DNA of 64,000 nt from Bugula neritina (taxonomy: Eukaryota > Bryozoa > Gymnolaemata > Cheilostomatida > Bugulidae): positions 32,611,004-32,675,003 of the forward strand of contig OZ037765.1 of assembly GCA_964035545.1 (NCBI GenBank). The letters are read 5' to 3'. Below, piece by piece: positions 1 through 13,739 of the stretch. The position numbers and the translations under genes are program-made. Position 1 is the stretch's first letter. Each line of letters begins with the position of its first letter. Below the pieces are notes generated by a model, which was given only the letters and a program-made list of their open reading frames with translations, was not told the DNA's origin and did no database searches.

Positions 1-2546
1 TAATGCTAAATCAACTTTAAAACTACTATTTTATATTTGACAATAAAGTGTGAGCCTATATACTTGGTTTTGATCTTACATTCAGTTTTGCTGTTATACC
101 TTATTATCTGTTGCAATGTTATTGATGCAGGTGGTTGGCCTAGATTGTTTGCTGCTAGTTTAATATTTTTAATTTCAAAGCCAACTAAGCATTCTGCAGA
201 TTAAAAGACAGGACTGCAGGTAACTTTCCATGAAGCTTATCCACAACAGCTATACTTAGGTGCTGTTTTGAAGGTTATATAAGTAATTTTGATAGTTTAG
301 TTTAAAGAAACACATCGATTTGCTAAAAATTTTTAAACACTGGGATATTCTGCTAGCAGTCCAAGTTTGAGTTTAAAAGACATTTTTGGTTAGCAAATAA
401 AATTAGTAAACATAATTTTTCATGATGCATAAACATTGGCTTTCATTTATTTTTCTACTACGCCTTAAAAACCACTCCAATTTTTTTATTCCTATCTAAC
501 ACAAGAACAATTAAGTTTTATGACTCAATCATGTAAACCAAAGCATAATTTCAATTGACTTTAATGTTGTTTTAACCCAGCATTACGCGAGAGAAAAAAA
601 TCTAACCGCAGTCTCGAATCGTCAAGTGTTAATTTTGCGTAACAGCCAATATGACCTCATAAGTTTAATATTCATGTATTTATACTGACCAATCAAAAGC
701 TAAGCTATATTTATAGCAATGGCTATTTGCTAGCTCAGTGTTAGACCACCAAAGATGGCTTTATAGTTTCATAGACTCTGCCAAGTGAATGAATAATTTA
801 CATATTAATTTATCAGGAACTGCATAATGTTTTTTTCTTCTCTAATTATTCTGTATACATATTGAGATGAATGTTGAAAGGAAAAACCACTACTTTTTTT
901 AATCTCAAAGTATTAACTATGTATATAATACTGCTATAAAGCGCTTACTCATTCAATTAAGCCAAATTTATTTCTTAAAGCCAATTATTAAAAATAAGGA
1001 ATGGCTAAAGACAGTCTACGGGAGCACCGGCATTGGCATTGCTAGTCCTAATCATACTCTCCTTTTTCCAGTGGAACTAATTTTAATTTTTATGCCACAT
1101 TGCATTGAAAATCAGGATGTCCAATTATAGTGTCTAGTTAATAGTCTGCTCTGCCCTATTTGACAAATTTTTTCTATTTTCTATTCAGCTAGCAGATGAT
1201 GTGTATAGGACAAGGCACTGTAGTATAATCTTTAATGTAATGTAGCATAGTGTGATTTAATGCAATATAGTACAATACACAGTATAAATAATAGAACACA
1301 ATAGTTCGTAATATGATATGCCTTGGAATAAGCTAATATGACATAGCATATTATATGACTTGGTGCAACATGATGTAATGTAGTATGCTGTAAACGTAGG
1401 TTTAGTATTCGCTTATTTCTTATAAATTTTAGGATATAGCAGCGTAGTTGACTTGATGTACCTACTTAGTTACTATATGATATTCTATAACTGGTTGTTG
1501 TAGTTATTGTTGTATGTCTGAGGTGCAATGGTATCTATTGAGACTTTACATAAGCTGGGAAAGCTTTTCCCTAAGTCATTGTAGCTTTTCACGTATCATC
1601 ACCGCTATGCCAGCTATATTATGCTTTTTATATGGCTATTAAACAATAGCTGACCTTTTTGACTGGTATACAAAAACCCAGCATTTTCATTTATCTTTTC
1701 ACTTACACTTGCAAACTTGCAACTACACTTATAACACAGTTTTTCACATCGGTATTTTCTTTCAGTCTGCTACAATAAACATTTTTATATACAAAAAACA
1801 ACAGTAATAAAGAAAGCTTGTGCTCTAAATGTGACAGGATAGCATAATACCACAAACCAAACTTTATGAAGCTTCATCACTTTAAGTTAAAGAACTAGAG
1901 CTATTTCCTACACCCAAATGCTGAAGCTACCTGACTCAGTCAGTAGTACTAACGACCAATGATATGGAATACTAATGGCTAAAATTATTAACTGTACAAC
2001 TATATCAAAGGTAACATTTAAGAAATAGTTTTACATAATAGTAAGCTATTGACCATACCCACAGCATTGAGTGCATCGTGCTCGGCAACGGAAGCCATAG
2101 TTGAATGCTCTTCCTGCCACTAACCATGCAGACTAGACAGACACCTGTTTAACACTGTCATAGCATGTTTCAGTTGATTGCATAACACTAGCTGAATGAA
2201 AGTTTGACTGCAAGCAAGTGAATAAATTGATGTTAAACTTTTGCTAACAGTATAATTTGAGTTTTGCTATTAAACTTATGGTAATTTTATTCCCGCAAGC
2301 ACTTCTTGGTACAAACTTGATTATATAATTGCGGTTGAAATGAGGAAACTGATTCCAACTATTTTATTTCCACTTTTGTAGCACAAATTTGTCAAAGCAG
2401 TGTTTAAACTAATTACACAAAATGCCCCATTGAGTCTCTCAATTTGATTTATTTAACAGCAAAATTCAATGTACAGCACAATTCAACAATGTATATGGAA
2501 GTAATTAAGCAGTATTACTAAATTCCTCGTGCTCTTTTAATTACTG
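1..2546. other. AT-rich noncoding DNA left of the gene array
   Basis: No convincing gene is visible. The stretch is AT-rich and has no long reading frame. The only candidate coding piece is a short minus-strand ATG exon near 2.1 kb, listed separately. Some short AT-rich words recur around 1.2-1.4 kb, but I see no clear tandem array. Confidence 0.6.
2059..2098 (-). CDS. possible first coding exon of a leftward gene (weak)
   Basis: On the minus strand an ATG at 2098 opens a short frame reading MASVAEHDALNAV. It is followed by a possible donor GGTATGG, giving a phase-1 exon end at 2059. The local base composition is less AT-rich than its flanks, which is why I noticed it. A leftward gene would run off the window. 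No following exon was firmly identified, and a chance frame of this length is quite possible. Confidence 0.15.
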
Positions 2547-2607
2547 GCACAGGTCTTTTATCTTCACCAGAAGCAGGTTTAGCATTTCAGAAAGAGCTTT
2601 TATCGCG

Positions 2608-5600
2608 ATGGGTTTACTTTTGTTGAGTGTGCTCTCTGTTCTTCAACTAGCTCTGGGCTATCCTAACGGTGCACCAGATGTCGCTTGTGATTCTTTCAGG
2701 CCGTTCCATGTGAACCGAACAACAAGTCAACCTTTTGAACCTAGGAATGAAAGTCCACCTGTAACTCAACCGAGTATTGACTCCTGCCCGTACCAGATTA
2801 CCTACAGCGGCAAATTCACTCCCGGACAGGATATTACTCGTGAGTAAACTTATACAAGACACAATTTTGTTTGAGTAAGACTTTTCTCACCTTTCTTCTC
2901 CAATGGGTTGCTTAAAAAGCTTGGTGACTACAGAATATTATAATATAGTATTCTAATGTTAGTTTAGACTTAAAATTTGCACCTTTTCTGGACAAAGTCT
3001 TCAAGTGGTTTTTTAATAAGTTTAAATTTAGCTTTTTATCCCAATCTCAATAAAGTCAGGTTTCCTACCAGTGACACAACAATCAGTATTAAATTGTCAT
3101 TACCCTAGTGCTATTATATTTCACCAGTTGACAGAACTTAGATTAGCATATATTTTAAGTAGTGTGACATAGTTTGTGCTATTTTTACTTTTTTCATATA
3201 GCGCTGCTTCAAAATTTTGACTTATAAAACAATTAAAACTAGATAAAGAGACATGAGCAAGTATAGGTTTATTAAACAAAGAAAAATTAAACTAAAACTT
3301 TGTCATTTCTTTATTTAACAACTTATAGAGCTTAGTAAAAGAGTTAAAATAAGAATGTGTAGAACTATCACAACCAATAGTAACTTTCATATTTTTGGTT
3401 GCAGTTACAATTTCTCCGTTGAACCGAGATGACTATTTCCGAGGCTACATGCTATCAGTCATGGAAGAGGTGGATGAGCAAGGGGTCAAGAACATTATAC
3501 CTGTTGGTGAATTTGGCAGATTGACCAAATCCGTCTGCAGAGGCCGTACAGCTACTCACAGCAATGATCAGAGGAAAGGATCTGAGGATGTCATATGGAT
3601 CGCTCCACTCGACTCTTCAAAGAAAACATTCAGCATTTGGTAATTTTTTCTTTGATGGACTTCTGCTTTTACCAATTGTTTGAGTAACATTGAAACTTTA
3701 TTAAAAAAACTATTTAATAAAAACACTTTTCTAACTTGTAATTCTAATAAAAGTTTCTAACAATTGACATTTGATAAATGTATCATGTTGTTTGGGCAGT
3801 GTTATTCAAGCATATCAATGCTTAAATAATGTTTTGAAACTAATTAGCATATTAATGCATTCAAAACAACAAACCTTATAAAAAGTTTATTCAAACTAAA
3901 TAGCCATTTGACATTGATAGACAGGTGATAGTTTTTTATATTACTTGCCTTCAGGCTGACAGTGGTGAAGTCATACTCAAGGTACTGGGTGAACTGTGCT
4001 GGAGTTAACATTTCGGCAGTAGATGCTTTAGACTCACCCACTGCTACTACTACTTCTAACAATGTATCCACCACCACCATAAAGCACCTGGCTGGAATCA
4101 TACTACCAAAAGAAGACACAACTGTGTTCAATAAAGGAGGTGTCAGTCGTAAAAACGATCTGACTCACAATCTTGAGGGGCACACACAGAGTAATGGTCC
4201 TGGAGGACATAATAATAACCCTAGTGGGTCTTTTACACCCACAGGTCATGGAGTTAGTAATCATACACATGGCACTACAGAAGTAAGACATAATGTAAAT
4301 GTTCAAACTCACGACCCTAAAGACCAAGGAGTTCATACACATGGTTTGCACAATAATAGCCACTCACAAGGGACAGGCACCCACACCCATGGACAAGGTG
4401 ACCACGCCCATGGTCCAGGTAGCAACACTCATGGAAAAAGTGATCACGCCCATGGACCAGGTAGCAACACCCACAGACCAGGTAGTAATACTCATGGAAT
4501 AACTAACCCTAAGCATAATATCTACCAGCAAGGAACAAAGCCTAGGAACGTTAATGGTAACACTGATGATTCCAGTGAAGTAGATTCTTCAGTCTCCAAA
4601 GAAAACAATAATAAAGGTATGCTAATTGGCTGGGTTTTATTACAAATATACAATTAATAATAATTTTAAACAGTTATGTTGCTTGTAAAGGCTGAAAAGA
4701 CAATATTGCATAGTTTAGGGTTTATCAGATTTATAACAACATTTTAACAAAATAAGTTTAATGATTGTAGCCAACAAGCTTGTTGGTAATGGCCAGAATG
4801 ATGATGACAGTCTAGTGAGTACAAGTAGTGAAGATCTAAACAGCGAAGGAAAGGACGAAAGTGGAAACAGTATTGAAAACTCTGTTGGTAAGCTTCCTAT
4901 ATTGTAATACAAGATTAATTAATTTATTAGAATAATTTAGTTTAGCAGTTATGCCTATAAATATTCTTCCAGTCCTCACTTACATGTCTGTTTAAATGAA
5001 ATTACGATTGGTTTCAAAAACCACACTATTAGGCAAACTAGTGCAGTTGAGTAAGTTTTAAAACCAACCATCTGAGCAACTTAAGAGTTTTCAATGGAGT
5101 AATTATTATTAGAGTTTGAGGTTGACTAACTTTCCGAAATTAAGTTGCCGATAACAGGTATTTTAAAATTGTCCAATTAAATGATTACAAGTGGAAACCA
5201 ATTATAATATTTATAATTAAAAAACATGCTTTCTGTTTTTTTTTCATTTAATGTGTTGTGACTAGAACTTTCATGGCTCTGCATCTAGCTACTTCATATA
5301 ATTTCTCTCTATTTTATATAGAAAAAGAAACATTAATTGCTTAAAATTCAAATATTTTTCATGTTGTTTTTACAGTTAATATTGAATTCCTTTATTACTC
5401 AATAAAACATGTAGCTTTCTACATACCTAATATATTTTATTTAAGATCATTAAAAACTCTTATGTAGTTATAAACTCATGTTTGTATAATTTAGGTAAAC
5501 TTTTATCCTATTTGCATTCCAGAGGCAAGATTTTCAAAGATGCTTTAAAATGCACTCATAAACTAAAAAAAAAATTGTAATTCATGATATTTTATAGCTC

Positions 5601-6056
5601 AAATTATACACCTAAAGAACCATTGTGCAGCATGTTATAGTATAGGGGTATAGTACATATCTTCGTTATTACTGAGGGACTTCCAGCTAACCCGTTCTCT
5701 CCCATTGTGAGAAAATTGCAGCTCATAAGGCTATGATACTAGGTGGTTTAAGGACCCCATGATTCGTTTCCTATCTTTCTTAGTCTGTGGTGAATCTAAT
5801 TACTCTGTGATTGATTGCAGATATCTCAGACAACAGATCCGGATCCAGTCTGAACAGCGCGGAGAAAGAAACCAGGAGAAAGAAGTTCTTGTCTACAGGA
5901 ATCCAGAAATTTGACACCGATATCAAGCAGTTCTTGAAAGGAGTTGGGAAAAGTCATCTCCTGTCTTCAAAAAATGCTGCTGCCTCACCTACCAATATAG
6001 CCTCTACTCTGTCTCTAATTTTATTCACCATTCTGTCATTTTTCCTATGCATTTAG
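2608..6056 (+). CDS. secreted Reeler-domain protein with His-rich and acidic regions (array gene 1)
   Basis: Five exons: 2608-2839, 3405-3639, 3955-4616, 4771-4887, 5821-6056. All junctions are GT-AG and phases agree, giving 493 residues. Residues 1-17 are a signal peptide. A Reeler domain follows directly (YPNGAP start, paired Cys, PYQITYSGKFTPGQ, FRGYML, a C...TH segment, W.AP near its end), running to about residue 165 across exons 1-3. Reeler domains occur in reelin, ferric-chelate reductase-like and insect defence proteins and are extracellular. Exon 3 continues into a His/Gly-rich block (about residues 253-338) that could bind metal ions. Exon 4 is acidic. Exon 5 starts DISDNRSGSSLNSAEKE, closely matching the last exon of array gene 2, and ends in a hydrophobic tail with no charged residues after it, as in GPI-anchor signals. 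The domain call is strong; the function is not known. Confidence 0.85.
4330..4500 (+). repeat. degenerate His-Gly repeat coding block in array gene 1
   Basis: Short units coding variants of THGxG, DHAHGPGSN and THGQG recur in the reading frame of exon 3. His occurs about every third to fourth residue, often as HTH or HAH. Such spacing is common in Zn/Cu-binding low-complexity segments, but metal binding is inferred. Confidence 0.7.
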
Positions 6057-6760
6057 GTCACAGCAAAGGCCATTTACAGAAAAGCTGTGAAAAGCTTGCT
6101 AAGCATACCAAAGCTATGTTTTGTTATATTTCTCTGTTATATTGTTGTTGTTCATTTAATCTGTTCTTTGTTAAGTTTTACTAATATAATATTATTCATT
6201 GGGTAGTATAACTTTCAATATATCAATTAAACTTTTTATGCTAGTAAATTGATATACTAGCACCATATAGATGTATATCGATCTATTGATAGCACATTGG
6301 AATATTGATATACTGATATAGTATTTATTGGTATACTAAAGTAAAAATTATTGAACAATTTTTTCTCAATTATTTCTCCAATAATTTCATTTCTTGTAAT
6401 ATTTCTTTTACTAATTTTAATGCCACTTGTTTATTAAGTAAACTATACAGTAGGTGTTAATTCTGTAACTATGACAACTATAACCGCTACTAACTCTAAA
6501 AAGTCTTTAGCTGCTAAGTACTTTTTATATTGTTATAAGGACATAATTATACTCAAGAAAGCAAGAATATGGCATGTAAAGATATGTGATGATGACATGG
6601 TGATGAATATTTTGCTCACATACATGACTGAATATATTTTTACAGCAGAGAAAAGCTTATTGTTTGAAATCAATATCCATCAAGGTTTTAAACGACATCA
6701 AAAAAATGCTATGTAGCCAAAGACCTTTATGATTGTTAATGTAGTACATGTGTAGTACAG

Positions 6761-6766
6761 AATAAA
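6761..6766 (+). terminator. candidate polyadenylation signal of array gene 1
   Basis: An AATAAA hexamer lies about 700 bp after the stop codon of the Reeler gene. It is the first canonical hexamer I noted downstream. Use is inferred. Confidence 0.4.
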
Positions 6767-7919
6767 AGTTGCATACGTGCTTCCAAACCTGCATTGTTCT
6801 AGTTGTGACATGTACTATTTACATAAAACAAGTTGAGTGATTATTTTATAGGAAAATGCTAGTTTTAGTATAACTTTTGTAAAGTTTGAAATTAATTCAC
6901 TAGGAAGTTCCTGTATGATAAAAGTTAACAATGCATGCATAATGACCTATTTCATAATTGCTGCTCTATATTCGAGAAGCTCATATAACTATATATATGT
7001 GAGAGTAGATGTGTATGAATACAAGATTCAATGAGACATAACTATTAATTGTACAGCTGAGTAAATTTGCATATTTGTGTTTATTAATTGGCTAATGAAC
7101 AGGGTACAATCTGAGTTGAATTTTGACAAAAATTTAGGTCATTGGAATAAGAATTTAAAAAGATGTCTACTTTAATTTTTTTAAAGCTAAAATTGTTTTT
7201 CTTAGAAAATATTTTAATTTATTCATTTAGGTAATTAGTGTAATTGAGTCAGCAATTTGCATTCAGCTGTAATAAAAATAATCAGACATTGTATCATTGC
7301 TATTGGATTAGACAAACTTTGCAAAGTTTTGACCATTCACAGATAATTGCAGAAAGATTAGCACAAAAATAATTTAGTTATTCTATACCTCCACTTGGTT
7401 GAAGAGGCTTAAACTATAGGTTTGAAATAACAGAAAAATTAATTAAATAACAATTATTAGTTGAATGCATGTAGAATAATCCAAATTTAAAATAGCTGGC
7501 ATGCAGCTATTTTCCTTTCGACTCTCAAATACTTTAGAGGGTGGAGAAAAATAGCCCCTGATTATAGATCTTCTGATCTCAATTCAGACCGCCAGTGAGA
7601 TCAGACAAATAGATGTAAAAGTTAACCGCTGTATTTAATAATCAGCAATTGATAATGTTAGTATAGCTTTCATAGAGCAATGAGAGCTATTTTGGTACAG
7701 TCTTTGCCATAAATATGTACATTTGGTTAATCTAAAGTTTCCCCTGCAGCGCTAGTTGCTATTATGACTCAACAATAATCTAAAATAAGATAATAAGATT
7801 ATACAACTATAGAGTAGCTATAACATATACAACAAGTAATGGATGCAACTTTAATGATAGGTGTGCCCAACTTTTCTATCATTTAACACTTGAAAAATAC
7901 GTCAGAATAAATTGGTCAA
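6767..7919. other. intergenic AT-rich DNA between array genes 1 and 2
   Basis: No gene, RNA or clear repeat was recognised in this interval. Confidence 0.6.
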
Positions 7920-7957
7920 ATTTGCATATTGAATTATTGTAAGCCAGTATATTAAGC
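7920..7957 (+). promoter_or_regulatory. candidate core promoter of array gene 2
   Basis: An octamer-like ATTTGCAT (7920-7927) lies 93 bp before the ATG. A TATA-like TATATTAAG (7949-7957) lies 64 bp before it. The arrangement resembles that upstream of array genes 4 and 5. No transcription start is known. Confidence 0.4.
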
Positions 7958-8012
7958 TAGATTATAGTCAGGAGTCTTGCATTGACTTGTTCATTCACAA
8001 AGCAAAAGCAAC

Positions 8013-9802
8013 ATGAAGGTTTTACTCGTTTCTGTTTGTTTGTTTTCGTTGTGTTTTTCATTACCAACTTCTCTGGTACACACTGCTGATGACGATGGAA
8101 TGTACACGGATGACAACAGAACAAGCCTAATCCATACGCAACACCAACTTGCTGACAACCAAGATGACAATGTGACAGTGACTACCGACAGCGTTGTAGA
8201 GACCATTCCTGGCAGCATGGTGGAGACAGCTACTGGCAGCGTTGTAGAACTGAATTCTTCTGATGATGCTGGAAAACCTACTCTTGAAGAGAATACTGGC
8301 TTTGTTCATCACGATGATGACTTTAATTCAACTGAACTTCACGCTAATCACTCCCTCGGACACGGCAATGACGATCTATATTTTGACGATGATCACCTAA
8401 CTGGATCAGGTACAAACCATTCATTTGTGAGTGACGATGACCATATCCATGAGAATAATACTACCAGGGCAAATGATACACATGCTGGTACCGATGACAC
8501 AGTAGATGATCTTTCAATCAGTGGTAACAGCACATTTGATGACTTCGTGGAAGATAGAATGATAAATGGTAACAGCACATCTGATGACGTTGGAGATGAT
8601 CTACCAATGCACGGTAACGTCAGCACATCTGATGACTCTGTCAGAGCAATCGGCAGCACCAACAATGACACCATAGACGATGACGGAGCAGATATTCTTT
8701 CACACAATGATTCCAGAGTTGGTAAGTTACTGAGTTAATCAGTTTATTATAATATCTTTGTCTTACAAAACATACAGCACAGACATTCTGTTGCATGCAG
8801 TTCTTAAAACGTGATCAATCAGCTAGATGTGTGTTTGAACAGACCATTTTCTCTATATTGAAAAATAATTTACTTTCTCAGATGACACCAATGAAAAAAA
8901 TGACACTTCCATTGAGAACAAGTATGCTGATGATAAGGGAGAAAAGCTGGAAAGCAATCTAGACAGTAAGTTGGACAGTTTGGAAGATGCTGATAGCAAC
9001 ACAGATGATGATGTCAGTAAAGATAATGACAGCAGCAAAGATACTAGTACCAGTCAAAATGACAGCAAAACTGATAGCGCTGATGAAAGTGGCAGCGATA
9101 ACAGCCAAGACAGTGCAGAGAGTGATAACAGCGAAGGAAACAGCGAGAAAGACAGCATGAGTAACGAAGACAGCAGCAATGGTGATGAAAGTAGCAGCGA
9201 CGAAAGTGGAACATACAGCAACGAAAACTCGGATGGTAAATACGTTGTTATTCTTGTGTTTTGTGATAATTTTTTATCAATATTTAACAGCTAAAACAAA
9301 CAAATCTGCTACATATTTCTGTCACTACTTTTAAATTGCTCGGTCACCTTTAACAGCCAAGTGACTACACAGGCTAATCACATTATTTGGAGGTCAAGCA
9401 AACAGCAATGACTTCTAATATTATACTAAACTGTGAACATAAACACTGCTCTCAGCTAACCTGTTTCATGCTGAGCTGTGAATTATGTATAGAGTATAAT
9501 ATTGCATAATACTAGTATTAAAAGCTGCTTATACATTCTTTTATACATCAGTGCTCAAGACCTTAATGTTTTGAATTTTAGATGACTCGGATGATAGATC
9601 TGGGTCAAGTCTAGCCAGTGAGGAGAAAGATGAGAAGCGCAAGCAATATCTCAACAAAGGAATAAACAACTTTGATAAAGATATTCGCAACTTCCTGACA
9701 TCCGTTGGTAAAGAAAATCTGTACGATCAGTTCAGCTCTGCTATGCCATTGTCAGGCTCTATAGTAGTGTTGGTAGCTGGCGTGGCCGCGTTGCTCTCAT
9801 AA
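8013..9802 (+). CDS. secreted acidic Asp/Ser/Asn-rich protein (array gene 2)
   Basis: Three exons, 8013-8721, 8882-9235 and 9582-9802, with two phase-1 introns, giving 427 residues. The N terminus (MKVLLVSVCLFSLCFSLPTS) is a clear signal peptide. The body is dominated by Asp, Ser, Asn and Thr, with several NxS/T glycosylation sequons, including a repeated GNST(F/S)DD. Exon 2 is richer in Ser, Asp and Lys. The last exon begins DDSDDRSGSSLASEEKDEKR, nearly matching the last exon of array gene 1, then has an amphipathic stretch (FDKDIRNFLTSVGKENL) and ends in a hydrophobic tail typical of a GPI-anchor signal. The same plan is seen in array genes 3-5. No enzymatic domain is visible. It is probably an acidic extracellular or cell-surface protein of unknown role. 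Confidence 0.82.
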
Positions 9803-10490
9803 GACACTGCTACTTCCTGTAAACCAATAGCTGTGGAAGACAAACCATGCCCTGCATATTATTGAATACTCCCTATTCTCAGACTAGGATACATGAAGGG
9901 CGGACATTTTATTCTTACATGAAGGAACTTTAGTTGACCTGCCCTTTCCTTAAACTATCCTAAATATTTTGTTTGATTTGTGTGTTTTTAATTAATTCCT
10001 TTGATTATCACGTAGACATTTAGAAAATGACTTCCAGCTCCAGAGTTTATCCTTTTAAAGGAATTTGAATATATGGGCTGCATAATATCATTATTTCTTA
10101 TGTTATTAGGTATGCAGACATGTTTAGGCAGGCTATTATAACTTATATATCTTTATGCAGACTATATTATTGTCAGGCCGGCCTGACCATTTATAATGCA
10201 TTATATATTATATTTATGTAATTAATTATTTTATAATTAACCACTCCTATATATTTTTAGCTATATAGTTCATGAATAGCTTTAATGAATATGATATTTC
10301 CTACGTAAACATAACATAAATTACCATAATATATTATTACTATAAATGTGAGATATTTACATTCACAACTATAAAAAAATAACTCATAAATCTTATAAAA
10401 GCAAAAATATTTGTTTGCAGTAAATTCTGGAATTCGCATTTCTTTGTTATGTGAACATACGTATGTATTTTTTAATATTATGACATTAAA

Positions 10491-10496
10491 AATAAA
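10491..10496 (+). terminator. candidate polyadenylation signal of array gene 2
   Basis: An AATAAA hexamer lies about 690 bp after the stop codon of array gene 2. Use is inferred. Confidence 0.35.
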
Positions 10497-13438
10497 ACAC
10501 TTTTATATGATTTGTGTCTTTGATGATTATTTATATTTTTTTCATATTAGCAAACATTTTAATAGAGTATAAAGTTGATGCAACTATATGATAATCCAAC
10601 TTACAGAATGAATACGTTTATAAAAAGGATAGTTTGGTAAGTACAAAAGCACAAACTACATACAAAAACACAATCTACAGCACTTAGATAGCTAATTAAA
10701 TCAATACTTAGCCAATAGAACTGCTAGATTGCAACTAAATGCAAATCCAATCTAAGAGATGGTATGCATCATCACAATTATCAACTAAATATCTAATGCA
10801 CTATAATGCACTAAATAACGATTATATTGCAAACTTAAAAATAGATTTAAATTGGGAAAATTGGGACTATTATTAGTTGAATTTCTGGTTCACTTGGCAT
10901 GAGTCTATATATCAGGATACAGAACTTCCTTGGTCACTAGTTCCGCATAAACTATCTCAAGTATTGAGCAAACTTATAGCAGGTGGAGAAAATTACTTGT
11001 AAATTGTATCTTTTATTTTTAAAATTATAGATAAATTCTACAATTTTTATAGAAAGTATATTATATACTGTATTAGCCAATAACAAGGCTTATCCATTTT
11101 GTTGATGTTTACAGTATGAATTATTTTGTGTGACGTTTTAATGTTAATTGAACTGCACCATTTTTTTAGTTTGGGGTTATCTGCTCTCATTTTAAAACTG
11201 TAAAACTAATAAAAAGTTTGCTTTAAAATAATGGCTAGTACTAAAAGTGTTACAATTCAGATATGCTTGAGTAGTGTTTATAGTAAGCTTTTTTAAGATT
11301 ATACAGTATTTTATTATAGAATCAAAATAAAAGTGCCCTGTTGATTGTCACACAGTATACATATGTGTAGACAAGTCTAATAGGGTAATTATGACAATAA
11401 CCTAGAATTACAAAAGTCCTGAAGCAAGAAATACATTGCTCTTGGGAAAGACAACTGCTTATTATAAAAGAGCAGCTGCTTTGTATCAGAGTTATCATCT
11501 CTAAACTCTAAATTTATATTTCATGCCATGAGAGGGGTTGTCCTCTCACCGATTACCATTCTGTAAAATTTTGATCAATGGCTTGTTTTAGCTTTAGCTG
11601 TAATATGCCAAACAGTACAATTTCTTGTAGTTGTAACTTCAAGTTTATATGCAGTTTTTAAGAAATTAAACTAGCATGTAATATGGGGATAGATTCTCAA
11701 GCAGTACTAACTACTTTGTTGTATTGTTTTGGTGTCTAGTATTAAGATGTTTTGATATACTTTAACTAGATAGGTTTTACTGCCAACTCAAAGACATGCA
11801 TTATTAACTACGCAATGCTATGTTGATCCCGTCAATATTTCACTGCATATATATATAGCAATATTGCTTTTCCAGAAAATATTCATACTACTAAGTTTTT
11901 ATGAGAAAAGATTAACGTAACTTCTATTTAAATGCAGCTGGTAAGAAGTAAATTCTTTATGATCCTAGTTCAGCATTTACTCATGTTGCTGTGTATTGCA
12001 TCTTAATTTTAAGCATACTATGTTACTGAAAACATTTTAGGTGCAAAGTTACCAATTAGAATCTTAGCAGCATTCAAATCTCAGCAGAATTAAATTTTAT
12101 GTTTATAATGCTTTGGCATGTACGAAATATTTGCTAGATGTATCTATTAGTTTACACTTTAAATATAATACTATTACTGACCCTGGCAATATATAATCAT
12201 ATCTGAAGTTGTCTTCCTTTATGCAACATTCCATTTAAAATAATATAATTTGCTGGTCATCTAACAGAACACTATTTATAGAAAACAAATTTAAATTTAA
12301 AACATCACCAAATGATACATGCGTGTACTCCAAATATATTTACACTTCAAAAAGTATATATAATTATCGGCATGCACATGCATAATTACATTATCATAAT
12401 CCAAAAAAATACAATAATTAATTATTGCGAGTTGTTATGATGGGATAATTAGGCTATATATTAGTTGCAGTACAGAGTGTTCCAGCACGGATGTCTATGT
12501 ATTGTGATTCACTTAATGAAGAGTAAATGGATGGAGGACACAGAAGCACAACTCAATCTTCTGCCAACAGTTTATTTTTCTCACAAAACTGTAACAATTA
12601 TTTGGACAATAAAGTTTAAGTTGCCTGCATCTTAAACAAGAGGGAAATTGAGCTGTACTGACTCATTAAACAAAAGCCAACAGTAAAAAGTTATTGCAAA
12701 AGCTTTCACAAAAAGCTTTCCTCAAACAATCAAAAAGCCTCTGCAACACAGAGTTATAAATATCTCCCTTTGAAAATTGACCCACTTTACTGACTAAGGA
12801 AAGAGTAATGTTTATGTCAGCTTTTGAAGTCCTAGAATCACCAGCACAGTCTTTGCTCTGTTGCAGAATAAAGAGCATACAACTCCAACAACATCCCAAT
12901 TGAACATAATTATTATTTATCATTTATAAGAAATTACTGTATAACTTAAGTATTGCCGCTAGTAGGTAGTAATTTTGAAACTTGGTGCCGTGTTTCCTGT
13001 TAGGAAAACAAAAAAATTATCTAATTTACGCAGCATTGTAGATTTCTGAAACAAAATGCACTTTTTGGTTGGTTAAAAATTTTTTTTTTCTTGATGTAAT
13101 TTGAACTTCATATTCAAAGGTTCTAGTTTGATGTAAAATTTAAAAAAAGCGCCTAAAACATTATGCTTGTAATTCAAGCTTAAAAACAGCTATTTATGCA
13201 AGCTTTGCATTTCATGAGAACACAATACTCAAAGCTTGCTATAAAAATATTATTATTCAAAAGTATTCATAGTAGTGATAATAGACAAATCAAAGCCAAA
13301 ACTAAGAGTTATCTTTCTAAAGTTATTTTTAGTAAATCTATAATTATAAGTGTTTGTGACAAAATTCTTCTAATGCCAATGTCAATGTAACAAATATGTA
13401 TAATATCCAATCCAGCACATCTGTTGTGATTATATATA

Positions 13439-13470
13439 TTTACTCCGATTACTATAGTAATCAGAGTAAA
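13439..13470. repeat. near-perfect palindrome
   Basis: A 32-bp inverted repeat is built on TTTACTC...GAGTAAA with the centre GATTACTATAGTAATC and one mismatched pair. Its centre resembles that of another palindrome at 47118-47153, so the two may be short fold-back elements of one family. Confidence 0.6.
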
Positions 13471-13540
13471 CGAATGATTTGATGTAGTTTAAAGAATAAG
13501 TGAAGTTTTATCAAAATTCTTAGCATTGCATGACTGTGAC

Positions 13541-13739
13541 TTAAGCTTGTGTTTCAAATTCGGCTTTGAAAGGATACAGCTGACCCAAGCCAGCAGCACC
13601 CCTTAAAATATCTCCTATCATTTTATTAGTCATTTCATCTACTTCATTACCAGCGGTAATGCTTTGTTTTTGTAGTTTTGAGTGCAGCATGTATACTCCA
13701 CCCAACAACTCAGTGAGAAGCTCCAAAACATGCCAAAAA
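13541..13739 (-). CDS. candidate terminal exon of an unrecognised leftward gene
   Basis: After a possible acceptor (CTGCTAG) an open frame begins FWHVLELLTELLGGVYMLHS and ends with LYPFKAEFETQA and a TAA at 13541. The composition looks protein-like (amphipathic, mixed charge) rather than AT-driven. I do not recognise the family. It may be the last exon of a gene whose other exons lie further right on the same strand. It may also be a relic. Confidence 0.3.

Noticed and set aside
6471-6716. 81-codon frame downstream of the Reeler gene
   Set aside because: It lies in the probable 3' UTR, with AT-driven composition and no recognisable motif.
12666-12923. 85-codon minus-strand frame reading INITLSLVSKVGQFSKGDI
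   Set aside because: It has no acceptor or donor that links it to other candidate exons and no motif. It was considered as part of the possible leftward gene but lies beyond that gene's apparent stop.
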